Source of the DNA: an uncultured SAR116 cluster alpha proteobacterium
GTDB lineage: Bacteria; Pseudomonadota; Alphaproteobacteria; Puniceispirillales; Marisalimonadaceae
Direction: 5' to 3'
NCBI GenBank assembly: GCA_902615995.1
Contig: CACMRF010000001.1
Span: 62,001 to 126,000 of the forward strand
Length of the DNA stretch: 64,000 nt
The notes under the pieces were generated by a model. It did no database searches. It saw nothing but the letters and a program-made list of their open reading frames with translations, and was not told where the DNA came from. The position numbers and the translations under genes are program-made. Shown piece by piece: positions 11,385-19,434 of the stretch. The stretch's first letter is position 1, and the number at the start of each line of letters is the position of its first letter.

Positions 11385-12293
11385 ATGAAAATAAAAACAG
11401 ACATGCCTGAAAATGGTTGGTGGGATAAATTACCAAAAACAACACATAAATGGATTAGGTTAGGTAGGTTCGATAGACCAATAGGAAGTTGGCTATTATT
11501 ACTTCCGTGCCTTTGGACAATTCCAATTTTTTTAAATTCAATAAATAAATTATTTGAAATGTATTTAATATTTATAATCGGTGCTTTTTCAATGAGGGCA
11601 GCTGGCTGTATAATTAACGATCTATGGGACAGGGATATTGACAGAAAAATTTCTAGAACTCGTTTAAGGCCAATTGCAAGTGGAGAAATATCTCCAAAAA
11701 AGGCCTTTGGATTATTAATAATTCTTTTGACAATTTCTTTGTTTTGCTTGTTAAACTTAAATAAATTTACTTGGTTAATTGCTTTATCGTCTCTCCCATT
11801 AATTATATTATATCCACTCGCAAAAAGAATAACAAAATGGCCTCAGTTTGTATTAGGAATAACATTTAGTTGGGGAGTTCCCACAGCATGGGCTGCAACT
11901 AATACAGAATTTAATGTTGGAATTTTTTTTCTTTATTTGGGAACTGTTGCTTGGATCATAGGTTATGACACTATATATGGTTATCAAGATAAATCTGAAG
12001 ATAAAGTCTATAACATAAAAAATACAGCAATCACAACTGAAGATTATTATGTTAAATTTATAATGCTCTTCTACATAATTTCTATTTTAAATTTTCTGAT
12101 AGCAGGTATTATTTTAAAGACACATTTTGGTTGGTATATAGGTCTATTTTTTATGTTTATTCATTTTACATACCAAATTAAAAAGGCAAAAACCATTAAT
12201 AGAACTGGGGCATTACAACTATTTAAATCCAATAAGTTTGCAGGATTATTTTTAACCTTGGGATCAATGTCTAAATTTTTAGAGATGGTCTAA
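11385..12293 (+). CDS. ubiA: 4-hydroxybenzoate polyprenyltransferase
   Basis: Membrane prenyltransferase attaching the polyprenyl tail to 4-hydroxybenzoate in ubiquinone synthesis. The two Asp-rich motifs are INDLWDRDIDRKISRTRLRP and YDTIYGYQDKSEDK. The track extends the ORF 42 codons upstream into a hydrophobic stretch. I use the ATG at 11385 (MKIKTDMPENGWWDKLPK, 302 residues), which matches family length and avoids overlapping rsmE on the other strand. The 3' end overlaps blh convergently by 23 nt. Together with coq7 and a UbiH-like gene in this window it supports aerobic ubiquinone synthesis. Confidence 0.95.
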   Translation: MKIKTDMPENGWWDKLPKTTHKWIRLGRFDRPIGSWLLLLPCLWTIPIFLNSINKLFEMYLIFIIGAFSMRAAGCIINDLWDRDIDRKISRTRLRPIASGEISPKKAFGLLIILLTISLFCLLNLNKFTWLIALSSLPLIILYPLAKRITKWPQFVLGITFSWGVPTAWAATNTEFNVGIFFLYLGTVAWIIGYDTIYGYQDKSEDKVYNIKNTAITTEDYYVKFIMLFYIISILNFLIAGIILKTHFGWYIGLFFMFIHFTYQIKKAKTINRTGALQLFKSNKFAGLFLTLGSMSKFLEMV

Positions 12294-13080
12294 AATATAA
12301 ATCTACTAATATCATATGAGGAAAGGTTAAGGCAGCAAGACCAATAAATGTTACTTTAATTATAGAATGATCTAAAGAAATATTAAAATTTAAATATGTT
12401 AAAATCAAAAAACCTAAAACCCAAGTTAAAAGTGTAAAAAATAAAAACATATTTCTGATATTTTTGTCAGACAAATTATTTCTTAATGATGGCAATATTC
12501 TTTTGATGTGGTTAAAACTATGAATGAAACAAAAGTAAAAAGAAAAAGCAAAAATTGCATTTGTTGTATAAATGATCATAGATATTAAAAAAATACGAAC
12601 AATGTAATTTTTTTTAATTTCATCAAAATTTATATAAAAGTGAAATGGCAATAATATTAACCATAGGTATAAGCCATATTTTAAAATTAGCCAAAGATCA
12701 TCAGTGTTGTGATTATTTAAAAGAATTTGGTAAATTGAATTAACTTCATTGAAATGAAAAAAACTGATTCCAAAAATTACAATACCTCCATTTATATATG
12801 CCGATAACAAACATTTATAGCTTTTTGACCAACTTATATCACCGAGTCCAAAATGAATAATACTTACAAACAAGAAAATAATCAGAGTAATATTAGGAGT
12901 TAAATACCAAATCAATGTAATAGCTAAAGCTAAGAATAAATAACAAAATATAAAAAAAAATTTTGATTTTAAATTCTTATAATAACCTAATGTTAATGCT
13001 ATTGAAGCATCAAAAGCACCATGCGGAACTCCAAAAACAAAAATTAAAATCAAAGATAAGTAATCTAATAAATCAAACAT
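12271..13080 (-). CDS. blh: Beta-carotene 15,15'-dioxygenase, Brp/Blh family
   Basis: Cleaves beta-carotene with O2 into two retinal molecules, supplying the chromophore for the rhodopsin encoded upstream. The 269-residue protein is a polytopic membrane protein. Visible family motifs are GVPHGAFDASIALTLG near the N terminus, IHFGLGDISW, and the later His segments FIHSFNHIKRILP and FPHMILVDLYF; these histidines are likely iron ligands. It is the last gene of the crt block, 10 nt after crtY. It collides with ubiA (23-nt convergent overlap). Confidence 0.93.
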   Translation of the reverse strand: MFDLLDYLSLILIFVFGVPHGAFDASIALTLGYYKNLKSKFFFIFCYLFLALAITLIWYLTPNITLIIFLFVSIIHFGLGDISWSKSYKCLLSAYINGGIVIFGISFFHFNEVNSIYQILLNNHNTDDLWLILKYGLYLWLILLPFHFYINFDEIKKNYIVRIFLISMIIYTTNAIFAFSFYFCFIHSFNHIKRILPSLRNNLSDKNIRNMFLFFTLLTWVLGFLILTYLNFNISLDHSIIKVTFIGLAALTFPHMILVDLYFRPSLKI

Positions 13081-13090
13081 TAATTAATTT

Positions 13091-14185
13091 TCAATTTCTT
13101 TTAATACATTGCCATATTGCACGCAAAAATAAAAGTTTTGGTAAAGAATTTATAATTTTAAACCAAATTTTAAATGTTTGATTACCATTCATAAATAAGG
13201 CCATTTCATCTCCAGATAATTTACTATTCATTCTATAAAATAAATCTGGAAAAATTTTAGGGTTTTTTTCAAGTGCTTTCATAAAAATTTTATCCATAAA
13301 TAAACTGAATTTTGTATGAATTATATTATTTATTTTTAAGTTATTATTTAATTGATAAATAATATTACTAATTTGTTTTTGTATGTTAATAAAAGTGTAT
13401 CCAGACGAAGGTTTTGTTGCTCCACCTCTGCTTCCAATGCTAACAGAGTTTTCTTGAAAAAAATTCATATAGTGCATTGGTATTATCCCTTTTTCTTCCT
13501 TAATAACTTTAAAAAACTTTATATTAAAAAAATTTTTTAAATAAGAATTAATGGCATTTAAATAAAACTTCCTGTTTTCAACATTTTTTGAAAATAAAGT
13601 AGACTCTATTAAAGCTTTGTTCTCTGAAAAGGGTATAAAATAAATAAAATGTAACCCACGTGATTGATCGCACCTAAAATCCATAAGAATAACTGTAGAT
13701 GGGTCAAATTTATTATCGTCAGTCTCAATTGTTAAGCCTATGAAATGCTGCAATAATATATTCTTACAGAAGGCAAGATTCCTACTATCAAAAAAGTAAT
13801 CTCCTTCAATAAGTTTTTCATCAACAAAAAATTTTGAATTTTTATCCGCAACCTTTTTTTTTATGATTTTTACATTTGAATTTTTTATCTTTTCCTTACA
13901 AAAATTTATCCATTTATTTTTATTTATTAAACAGTAAGGATGCTGATACGAAAAAAATGTTTTTTCATTCTCATAATTTATAATTTTCCATTTATTCCAT
14001 TTAAGACAAATTTCATCAAAATCATGAGAATATTTATTTCTCCAAAAACCCCAATAATGATCTTTTTGATTATTTTCCGATCCTAAATAAAATTTAAATA
14101 TAGCGTCTTTAACTTCTTGTGATCTTCTTATAAAAGAAAAACCTGCACAGCCACCACCAAAAATATTTATAATTTTTTTCTTCAT
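13091..14185 (-). CDS. crtY: Lycopene beta-cyclase
   Basis: Flavin-dependent cyclase that closes both ends of lycopene to beta-carotene. The 364-residue protein begins with a dinucleotide-binding loop (IINIFGGGCAGFSFIRR). It also has VILMDFRCDQSRGLHFIYFIPF and the conserved GSRGGATKPSSGYTF segment that marks CrtY. Sequence conservation outside these blocks is low, as is usual for AT-rich marine homologs. Its start overlaps the crtB stop by 4 nt, and blh follows after 10 nt, so crtB-crtY-blh are very likely one message. Confidence 0.92.
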   Translation of the reverse strand: MKKKIINIFGGGCAGFSFIRRSQEVKDAIFKFYLGSENNQKDHYWGFWRNKYSHDFDEICLKWNKWKIINYENEKTFFSYQHPYCLINKNKWINFCKEKIKNSNVKIIKKKVADKNSKFFVDEKLIEGDYFFDSRNLAFCKNILLQHFIGLTIETDDNKFDPSTVILMDFRCDQSRGLHFIYFIPFSENKALIESTLFSKNVENRKFYLNAINSYLKNFFNIKFFKVIKEEKGIIPMHYMNFFQENSVSIGSRGGATKPSSGYTFINIQKQISNIIYQLNNNLKINNIIHTKFSLFMDKIFMKALEKNPKIFPDLFYRMNSKLSGDEMALFMNGNQTFKIWFKIINSLPKLLFLRAIWQCIKRN

Positions 14186-15081
14186 AAAATTTCTTTTAGG
14201 TTTTTATGTAAACTTTGATTATGTTTTGGAAACTTTAATGCCAAAAGTTTAAATATTTTTATAAAAGTTTTAAGTGTAAGTTTAAGCTTTTCAAAATTCG
14301 TCGTGTATATTCTTCCTTTATACCAAATAAATTTATTTTTTTTTAATTTTACGCCAATTTCTCTATATAAATTTGAAGCAATAAAGATAGCAATTCTGAA
14401 CTTTAGATTTAGAAAAACTAATCCTTTATTTCCACTTTTGTAATATAATTCAGAAATCACTAAAATTTTTTTTATGGCATCTTTTAAAATTGAGTGATTT
14501 GAATGATTATGATCTTTAGTTAAAATTAAGATTTCCTTGGGAGTTAAATTGTTGATAAATTTACCTGGCAAGTAACGTCTATTAAGTTTTGCATCTTCTT
14601 CTATATCCCTAAGTATGTTTGTAAGCTGCATAGCTATACCTAAATCAGTAGCAAAATTAAAAGAATTTTTATTTTTACATTCAAGAGCAATACACATTAA
14701 CACACCTACAGTACCAGCAACTCTGTAACAATATAAAATTAATTCTTTTTCACTCTTTATTCTAACTGATTTTTGATCAAAGATTAAACCATGCATAAGA
14801 TCTATAATTTTACTTTTGGCTAACTTACATTTTTTCAAATAACTAGGGACATATATATTATTTTCTTCTAATTTTGGGTAATCATTTTTCTTAAATAAAT
14901 TTAAAATATAGTTTAACTTTATTAAATTTTTATCTTTTGTTTTGGTATCAGCTATATCATCCAATAATCTACAAAAAGAGTATAATTCAGCACACCTAAT
15001 AAGATATTTTTTTGGTAATAATTTACCAGCCCAATAAAAACTTTTTCCATTTTGTCTTAAAATTTCTAGATAATTACTCAT
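14182..15081 (-). CDS. crtB: Phytoene synthase
   Basis: Condenses two geranylgeranyl diphosphates to phytoene. The two Asp-rich Mg-binding motifs are present: RLLDDIADTK (about residues 38-47) and QLTNILRDIEEDAKLNRRYLPG. The start SNYLEILRQNGKSFYWAGKLLP and the 299-residue length fit bacterial CrtB. It overlaps crtI by 8 nt and crtY by 4 nt. No GGPP synthase (crtE) lies in this cluster, so the substrate must come from an isoprenoid gene elsewhere in the genome. Confidence 0.95.
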   Translation of the reverse strand: MSNYLEILRQNGKSFYWAGKLLPKKYLIRCAELYSFCRLLDDIADTKTKDKNLIKLNYILNLFKKNDYPKLEENNIYVPSYLKKCKLAKSKIIDLMHGLIFDQKSVRIKSEKELILYCYRVAGTVGVLMCIALECKNKNSFNFATDLGIAMQLTNILRDIEEDAKLNRRYLPGKFINNLTPKEILILTKDHNHSNHSILKDAIKKILVISELYYKSGNKGLVFLNLKFRIAIFIASNLYREIGVKLKKNKFIWYKGRIYTTNFEKLKLTLKTFIKIFKLLALKFPKHNQSLHKNLKEIL

Positions 15082-16552
15082 TTAATATAATATTTTCAAC
15101 CACTTTTGCTGATGATAAAACACCTGGTATACCTGCTCCAGGATGAGCTCCAGATGATGAAAAATATAAATTCTTAATATGACGGTCCTTATTATGGTAT
15201 CTAAACCAAGCTGATTGTAAAAATATAGGAGCAATTGAAAAACCAGCGCCGTGCATTGATCTATATTGATTTTTAAATTCATTCGGTGTCATATAAAAAT
15301 CATTACAAATGCTTTGTTTTAATTTTGGCAATATAGTTTTATCTAAACTTTCAATTATTCTTTGTTTTAGATTATCTCCTTCAATCTTCCAATCTACTTT
15401 ACCTTGTAAATTTGGAACAGGACATAAAACATAAAAACTATCGCACCCCTTAGGGGCAAAACTTTTATCTGTAGCTGTAGGTCTATGAATATAAAGAGAA
15501 AAATCTTTGGCAAGAATTTTCTTATCAAATATATCTTTTAACAAACCCTTAAATCTTTTTCCCATCCATATAGTATGATGTGCAACTTTTGGATATTTTT
15601 TAGTTGTTCCAAAAAAAAGAACAAACATACCCATAGAATACTTTGTAAAAAATTCAGGTAAAAATTTTTTTCTTTTTCTTGTTTTTAAAATTTCTTTATA
15701 GAATGTTGGTGGATCACCATTAAAAACTAACTTATCACATTTATAAAGATTATTATTATTATCTGATATAGATACAATCCTTCCATTTTCTAAGTTAACA
15801 TTTTTTATATCTACATTTAATTTTATTTCAATTTTATGCCTTAACATTAATTTTTTTAATTCTGTTATAATTTTACCTGTTCCACCCATACAAAAATATA
15901 CACCCCAATTTCTTTCTAGAAAGTGAATTAACGCGTAAATAGAAGTTGTGTTAAAAGGATTTCCTCCAACTAGCAAAGGATGGATTGAAAATGCTGAACA
16001 TATTTTCGGATTTTTTAAGTATCTTCCAACTAATTGAGAAACCGTTAAATGAGCTTTTAATTTAATTAACGCAGGTATTTGTTTGCACATGAACCAAAAG
16101 GAATTAAAAGGCTTATCAGATAATTGAGTAAACCCAATATCAAAAATATCTTTTGAAATTTTCAATAACTTTTCATAGCCTTCCGCGTCATCCTTAGAGA
16201 ATTTTTTAATTTCAAGTTTTGTATCTTTTACAGTTCTACGATAGTCAAAAGATGATTTATCATAAAAATAAAATCTGTACCATGGATCTAAAGCAACAAA
16301 ATTTAGATATTTTTCTCTATTCTCTCCAAATAAATTAAATAACTCGTCAAACATAAACGGAGCAGTAATTACTGTAGGTCCAGCATCGTGCTTAAATCCT
16401 TTTAAATTAAAAACTTGGGCTCTACCACCAATTTCTGGTAATCGATCAATCAAAGTTACTTCATGTCCTAAAGCTTTTAGTCTAAGAGCACTTGCAATAC
16501 CACCAAAACCTGATCCAACAACAATTGAACTTATTTTTTTTTTCTTGCTCAT
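15074..16552 (-). CDS. crtI: Phytoene desaturase
   Basis: FAD-dependent desaturase converting phytoene to lycopene. The 492-residue protein has an N-terminal Rossmann motif SSIVVGSGFGGIASALRL with DRLPEIGGRAQVF. Substrate-domain signatures are FKHDAGPTVITAPFMFDELF and the C-terminal FSSSGAHPGAGIPGVLSSAK, characteristic of CrtI rather than plant-type PDS. It is the first gene after the opsin and begins just beyond the hairpin terminator that follows the opsin. It is therefore transcribed by readthrough or by its own promoter in the short gap. crtB begins within its last 8 nt. Confidence 0.96.
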   Translation of the reverse strand: MSKKKKISSIVVGSGFGGIASALRLKALGHEVTLIDRLPEIGGRAQVFNLKGFKHDAGPTVITAPFMFDELFNLFGENREKYLNFVALDPWYRFYFYDKSSFDYRRTVKDTKLEIKKFSKDDAEGYEKLLKISKDIFDIGFTQLSDKPFNSFWFMCKQIPALIKLKAHLTVSQLVGRYLKNPKICSAFSIHPLLVGGNPFNTTSIYALIHFLERNWGVYFCMGGTGKIITELKKLMLRHKIEIKLNVDIKNVNLENGRIVSISDNNNNLYKCDKLVFNGDPPTFYKEILKTRKRKKFLPEFFTKYSMGMFVLFFGTTKKYPKVAHHTIWMGKRFKGLLKDIFDKKILAKDFSLYIHRPTATDKSFAPKGCDSFYVLCPVPNLQGKVDWKIEGDNLKQRIIESLDKTILPKLKQSICNDFYMTPNEFKNQYRSMHGAGFSIAPIFLQSAWFRYHNKDRHIKNLYFSSSGAHPGAGIPGVLSSAKVVENIILNE

Positions 16553-16576
16553 TTTAAATTATTTTAAATTTAGATT

Positions 16577-16605
16577 AAAAAAAAAGCCAGTCCAAAAGGA
16601 CTGGC
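16577..16605 (-). terminator. Rho-independent terminator after proteorhodopsin
   Basis: On the minus strand the sequence reads GCCAGTCC-TTTT-GGACTGGC followed by nine T. The stem is a perfect 8 bp, GC-rich in an otherwise AT-rich region, with a four-base loop and a full U-tract. It lies about 22 nt downstream of the opsin stop and just before crtI. It should end or sharply reduce opsin transcription before the crt genes. Confidence 0.9.
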
Positions 16606-16627
16606 CTTTATAATAATAATGTTAAAT

Positions 16628-17389
16628 TTAAGCTTTTGCAGTAGAGTCCGCAGCTGCCCAAATTGCTAAACAAAATCCAATTTTGTTTAGTACGTCAGCT
16701 ATGTTATAAATCATATTTAAACTGTTAGCGTCTGCGCCTCCAGCCATATAACCTACAAAATAACCGATTGGATAAATTGCCCAACCAATGGTTACAATCC
16801 ATCTCATTGTCGAAAAACCTGATTGTACTGCTGCAGGTGCATCAGATGCACTTACTTTACCAGCTTCACCAGCAAAGATTTCATACAGAATGTAAATCCA
16901 ACCAGCCATTCCAATAACAAAACCAAGTGTAGCATTTATAAATCCAGCTTCACCTAAATATCCACCAACAAGCATTATTACGGATCCTATAAATAGTCTC
17001 CAGAATACACCCATTGCAATAGTTGTGCATGCTGCAAGTATAATGTAGAACTCTATCATTTGTAATGGAACAGTAATAATCCAGTCTACATATCTAAAAA
17101 CAGTAGGTGATGCTCCTGTGGAAACCCAAACATCTCTCATGTAAAAATAATGGACTGCTGCCACCATACATACTAAGCCGCCAACAACTAAAGATGTTCT
17201 CCATTTGCCTTCAAATCTTAATGATTCTAAGAAAAAGAATGTGGCTGCTGCTACCATAGCAATAGAGATGATCCAAAAAGTGATACCTACTGGATCTGTA
17301 GGCTCTAAGTTGCCAGAAGCATAACTTAGAGTTGGTAGTCCAGCAAACAATATTGCTGGTAATATATATTTTAAAAATTTGAACGACAT
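16628..17389 (-). CDS. Proteorhodopsin, light-driven proton pump, predicted blue-absorbing
   Basis: Seven-helix retinal protein that exports protons in light. A signal peptide (about residues 1-24, ...LSYASG) precedes the helices. In helix C, RYVDWIITVPLQMIEFYI gives the proton-pump residues D102 (acceptor), T106 and E113 (donor), the DTE pattern of proteorhodopsins. The tuning position (105 in the reference numbering) is Q110, which marks blue-absorbing variants. H80 (AVHYFYM) matches the conserved His partner of the acceptor. The Schiff-base lysine is K236 in IADVLNKIGF, with D232 as counterion. A strong GGGGAGG ribosome binding site precedes the ATG, better than most in the window, suggesting high expression. 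The retinal pathway genes follow directly. Confidence 0.98.
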   Translation of the reverse strand: MSFKFLKYILPAILFAGLPTLSYASGNLEPTDPVGITFWIISIAMVAAATFFFLESLRFEGKWRTSLVVGGLVCMVAAVHYFYMRDVWVSTGASPTVFRYVDWIITVPLQMIEFYIILAACTTIAMGVFWRLFIGSVIMLVGGYLGEAGFINATLGFVIGMAGWIYILYEIFAGEAGKVSASDAPAAVQSGFSTMRWIVTIGWAIYPIGYFVGYMAGGADANSLNMIYNIADVLNKIGFCLAIWAAADSTAKA

Positions 17390-17447
17390 TAAGGACCTCC
17401 CCTATAAGTTAAAATTCGCTCGTAATTAGAATACACTAATTTTGATG

Positions 17448-17476
17448 AGAATATGTTTTAAATGAATATGAATCAA
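17448..17476 (-). promoter_or_regulatory. Candidate sigma-70 promoter for proteorhodopsin
   Basis: Read on the minus strand: TTGATT, 17-nt spacer, TATTCT. This would start transcription about 50 nt upstream of the opsin ATG. The spacing is ideal and the location sensible, but both hexamers deviate from consensus and the region is AT-rich. The rest of the 250-nt gap up to the next gene shows no other clear structure. Confidence 0.35.
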
Positions 17477-17639
17477 CTGTTAAAACGATCTGTTTTTTCT
17501 AATTAAGAAAAATTTAAATTATCTTATTGAATTTATTGAATATTTTAATTTCAAAAAAAAATAATTAATTTTCTTGATTTTTAAAATTTTTCGTTTTTTT
17601 AAAAGAAATAACTACATATTGTGGTATTAAACAATTATT

Positions 17640-18413
17640 TTAATAAATATTGTTACCACTAACTTTTAAATCCAGAATTTTCCAAGGGACATGCTTAGGC
17701 AAAAAGCTTTTTTTTGACATTTTGTCGATTAATGAGAGTCTTTTACTTTTATTAGAAATAAAATTTTTTAACCAAGTTTCTAAAGAAGTTTGACCATCAG
17801 GATTTTCTAAAAATAATTTATTTAATGCTTGATACTCATTAATAGATGAATGTGTATTTGCATTTGATTTTATTTTTTTCAATCTCAATGGTCCATTTCC
17901 ATCAAACAAATACCCTCCTCTAGTTGAAATGTACCCAAAAATAGAGCCAGAATAATCATCTTCTTGAATAGTAACTGTATTTTTATCTAATTCTACGTAA
18001 TGATAAGCTATTCCCAAACCCTCTGAAAGGTGCATAATTTGTAATTGATCATGATTTAACCAAAGCAAATTCAAATCAGACACTGATCCTTCACAAGGCC
18101 ACTGAGTTGCAGGTATAGAACCGTATGCTGACATTGAAGCCGCGTAAACAATGACAGAATTATATAATTTTGCTGGAGTTACACATAGATTCTCTTTTAC
18201 ACCAAATTTATTTTTTAATTGATATGGAGATCTATTAGATCCAATGGATAAAATTGGAACTCTATCTTTAAGTGATATGTGTATCCCTTGATAAAATTTT
18301 CTATTCTTGAATGTAAATGAGGTTGTAGGTGCTTTATAAGGGTAACTTATTGCTTTTTCAAACCAGTTATATTCTGGGAAATATTTTTTATCTGCATGAA
18401 CAAAACATTCCAT
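17640..18413 (-). CDS. Conserved-looking hypothetical protein downstream of argC
   Basis: 257 residues, soluble, with no signal peptide or membrane helix. I do not recognise a named family. Visible blocks: FYQGIHISLKDRVPILSIGSNRSPYQL (the segment GSNRSPYQLKNKFG looks like a conserved motif), YAASMSAYGSIPATQWPCEGS, LSEGLGIAYHYVELD and GYISTRGGYLFDGNGPLRL. The GSNRSP loop is faintly reminiscent of the substrate loop of gamma-glutamylcyclotransferase-fold proteins, but this is not enough to assign a function. It starts 5 nt after the argC stop, so it is cotranscribed with argC and perhaps regulated with arginine synthesis. It ends 250 nt before the opsin. Confidence 0.8.
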   Translation of the reverse strand: MECFVHADKKYFPEYNWFEKAISYPYKAPTTSFTFKNRKFYQGIHISLKDRVPILSIGSNRSPYQLKNKFGVKENLCVTPAKLYNSVIVYAASMSAYGSIPATQWPCEGSVSDLNLLWLNHDQLQIMHLSEGLGIAYHYVELDKNTVTIQEDDYSGSIFGYISTRGGYLFDGNGPLRLKKIKSNANTHSSINEYQALNKLFLENPDGQTSLETWLKNFISNKSKRLSLIDKMSKKSFLPKHVPWKILDLKVSGNNIY

Positions 18414-18418
18414 TATAA

Positions 18419-19360
18419 TTACAAACCTAAAATTTCATCAAAACCAAATCTTAAATTCATACATTGAATTGCTGCAGCAGAAGCTCCTTTTCCAAGATTA
18501 TCAAAATTTGCAGAAATAATTAATTGACCACTATTTGTATTTTTAAAAATATTAATTTCAACATCGTTAGAATTTACAATTAAGTTTGGTTTATAAAAAC
18601 CATCAGGCAATTGAATGTCATCATTAGATTTCACTTTAATAAATTGTTGATTTTGATAATAATCGCTAAAGAAACTCTCAATCTCAAAAAAAGAGGTTTC
18701 TTTTTCAAAATCTATTATGGTTAAAAATAAATTTACAATCATTCCTTGATAAAAATTTGCGACCGATGGTAAAAAAATTGGATTATTTTTTAAACCACAA
18801 TGAAATTTAATTTCTGGTAGATGTTTGTGATTTAAATTTAATCCATAGTAAAAAAAAGGGGAAGCATTATTGTTCTGATATTCAATTAAATGTTTGCCGC
18901 CTCCACTAAAACCACTAATTGCTTGAATTATAAACTGGTGAGAATCGGAAATTAATCCCATCTTTATCAATGGATATAAAATTAGATTTGATCCTGTTGC
19001 ATAACATCCTGGAACTGCAATTAAATTAGATTTATATATATTATTTCTGTATTCATCTGATAATTCAGGCAATCCATAACTCCAAATTGCGGAAGTTCTA
19101 TGTGCTGTGGAGGCATCTATAAAAATAGGACAATGTTCTTCAAGTTCTTTTCCTAAATCAACAGCTTCTCGTGAGGCTGCGTCAGGTAAACACAAAAATA
19201 CTAGATCAGCCTTTTTCATCATTTCTTTTTTCTCTAATAAATTCTTTCTTTTATTAGGATCAATTTTAATCACTTCTACATTTGGATGTTTTTCTAATCT
19301 TTCATAAATTTGAAGCCCTGTAGTTCCTTCTTCACCATCAATAAAAACTTTTTTTATCAT
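18419..19360 (-). CDS. argC: N-acetyl-gamma-glutamyl-phosphate reductase (type 2)
   Basis: NADPH-dependent reduction of N-acetylglutamyl phosphate to the semialdehyde in arginine synthesis. The protein begins IKKVFIDGEEGTTGLQIYERL, the short-form nucleotide-binding start. It has the catalytic cysteine in AVPGCYATGSNLILYPLI and a later GFSGGGKHLIEYQN. The 313-residue length is that of the short type 2 family. A GAGGAT ribosome binding site precedes the ATG. It heads a two-gene unit with the hypothetical protein downstream and is divergent from tldE. Confidence 0.94.
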   Translation of the reverse strand: MIKKVFIDGEEGTTGLQIYERLEKHPNVEVIKIDPNKRKNLLEKKEMMKKADLVFLCLPDAASREAVDLGKELEEHCPIFIDASTAHRTSAIWSYGLPELSDEYRNNIYKSNLIAVPGCYATGSNLILYPLIKMGLISDSHQFIIQAISGFSGGGKHLIEYQNNNASPFFYYGLNLNHKHLPEIKFHCGLKNNPIFLPSVANFYQGMIVNLFLTIIDFEKETSFFEIESFFSDYYQNQQFIKVKSNDDIQLPDGFYKPNLIVNSNDVEINIFKNTNSGQLIISANFDNLGKGASAAAIQCMNLRFGFDEILGL

Positions 19361-19434
19361 ACAAATCCTCTAATTATTGAAAGAAATTAAAAAACATTTA
19401 AATTACTTATAATCAATTAATCGAAATAACTAAA

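Noticed and set aside
17390-17639. Riboswitch or small RNA in the 250-nt gap upstream of proteorhodopsin
   Set aside because: I see a promoter-like pair and a strong ribosome binding site but no conserved stem structure; the AT-rich inverted repeats are short and could be chance.
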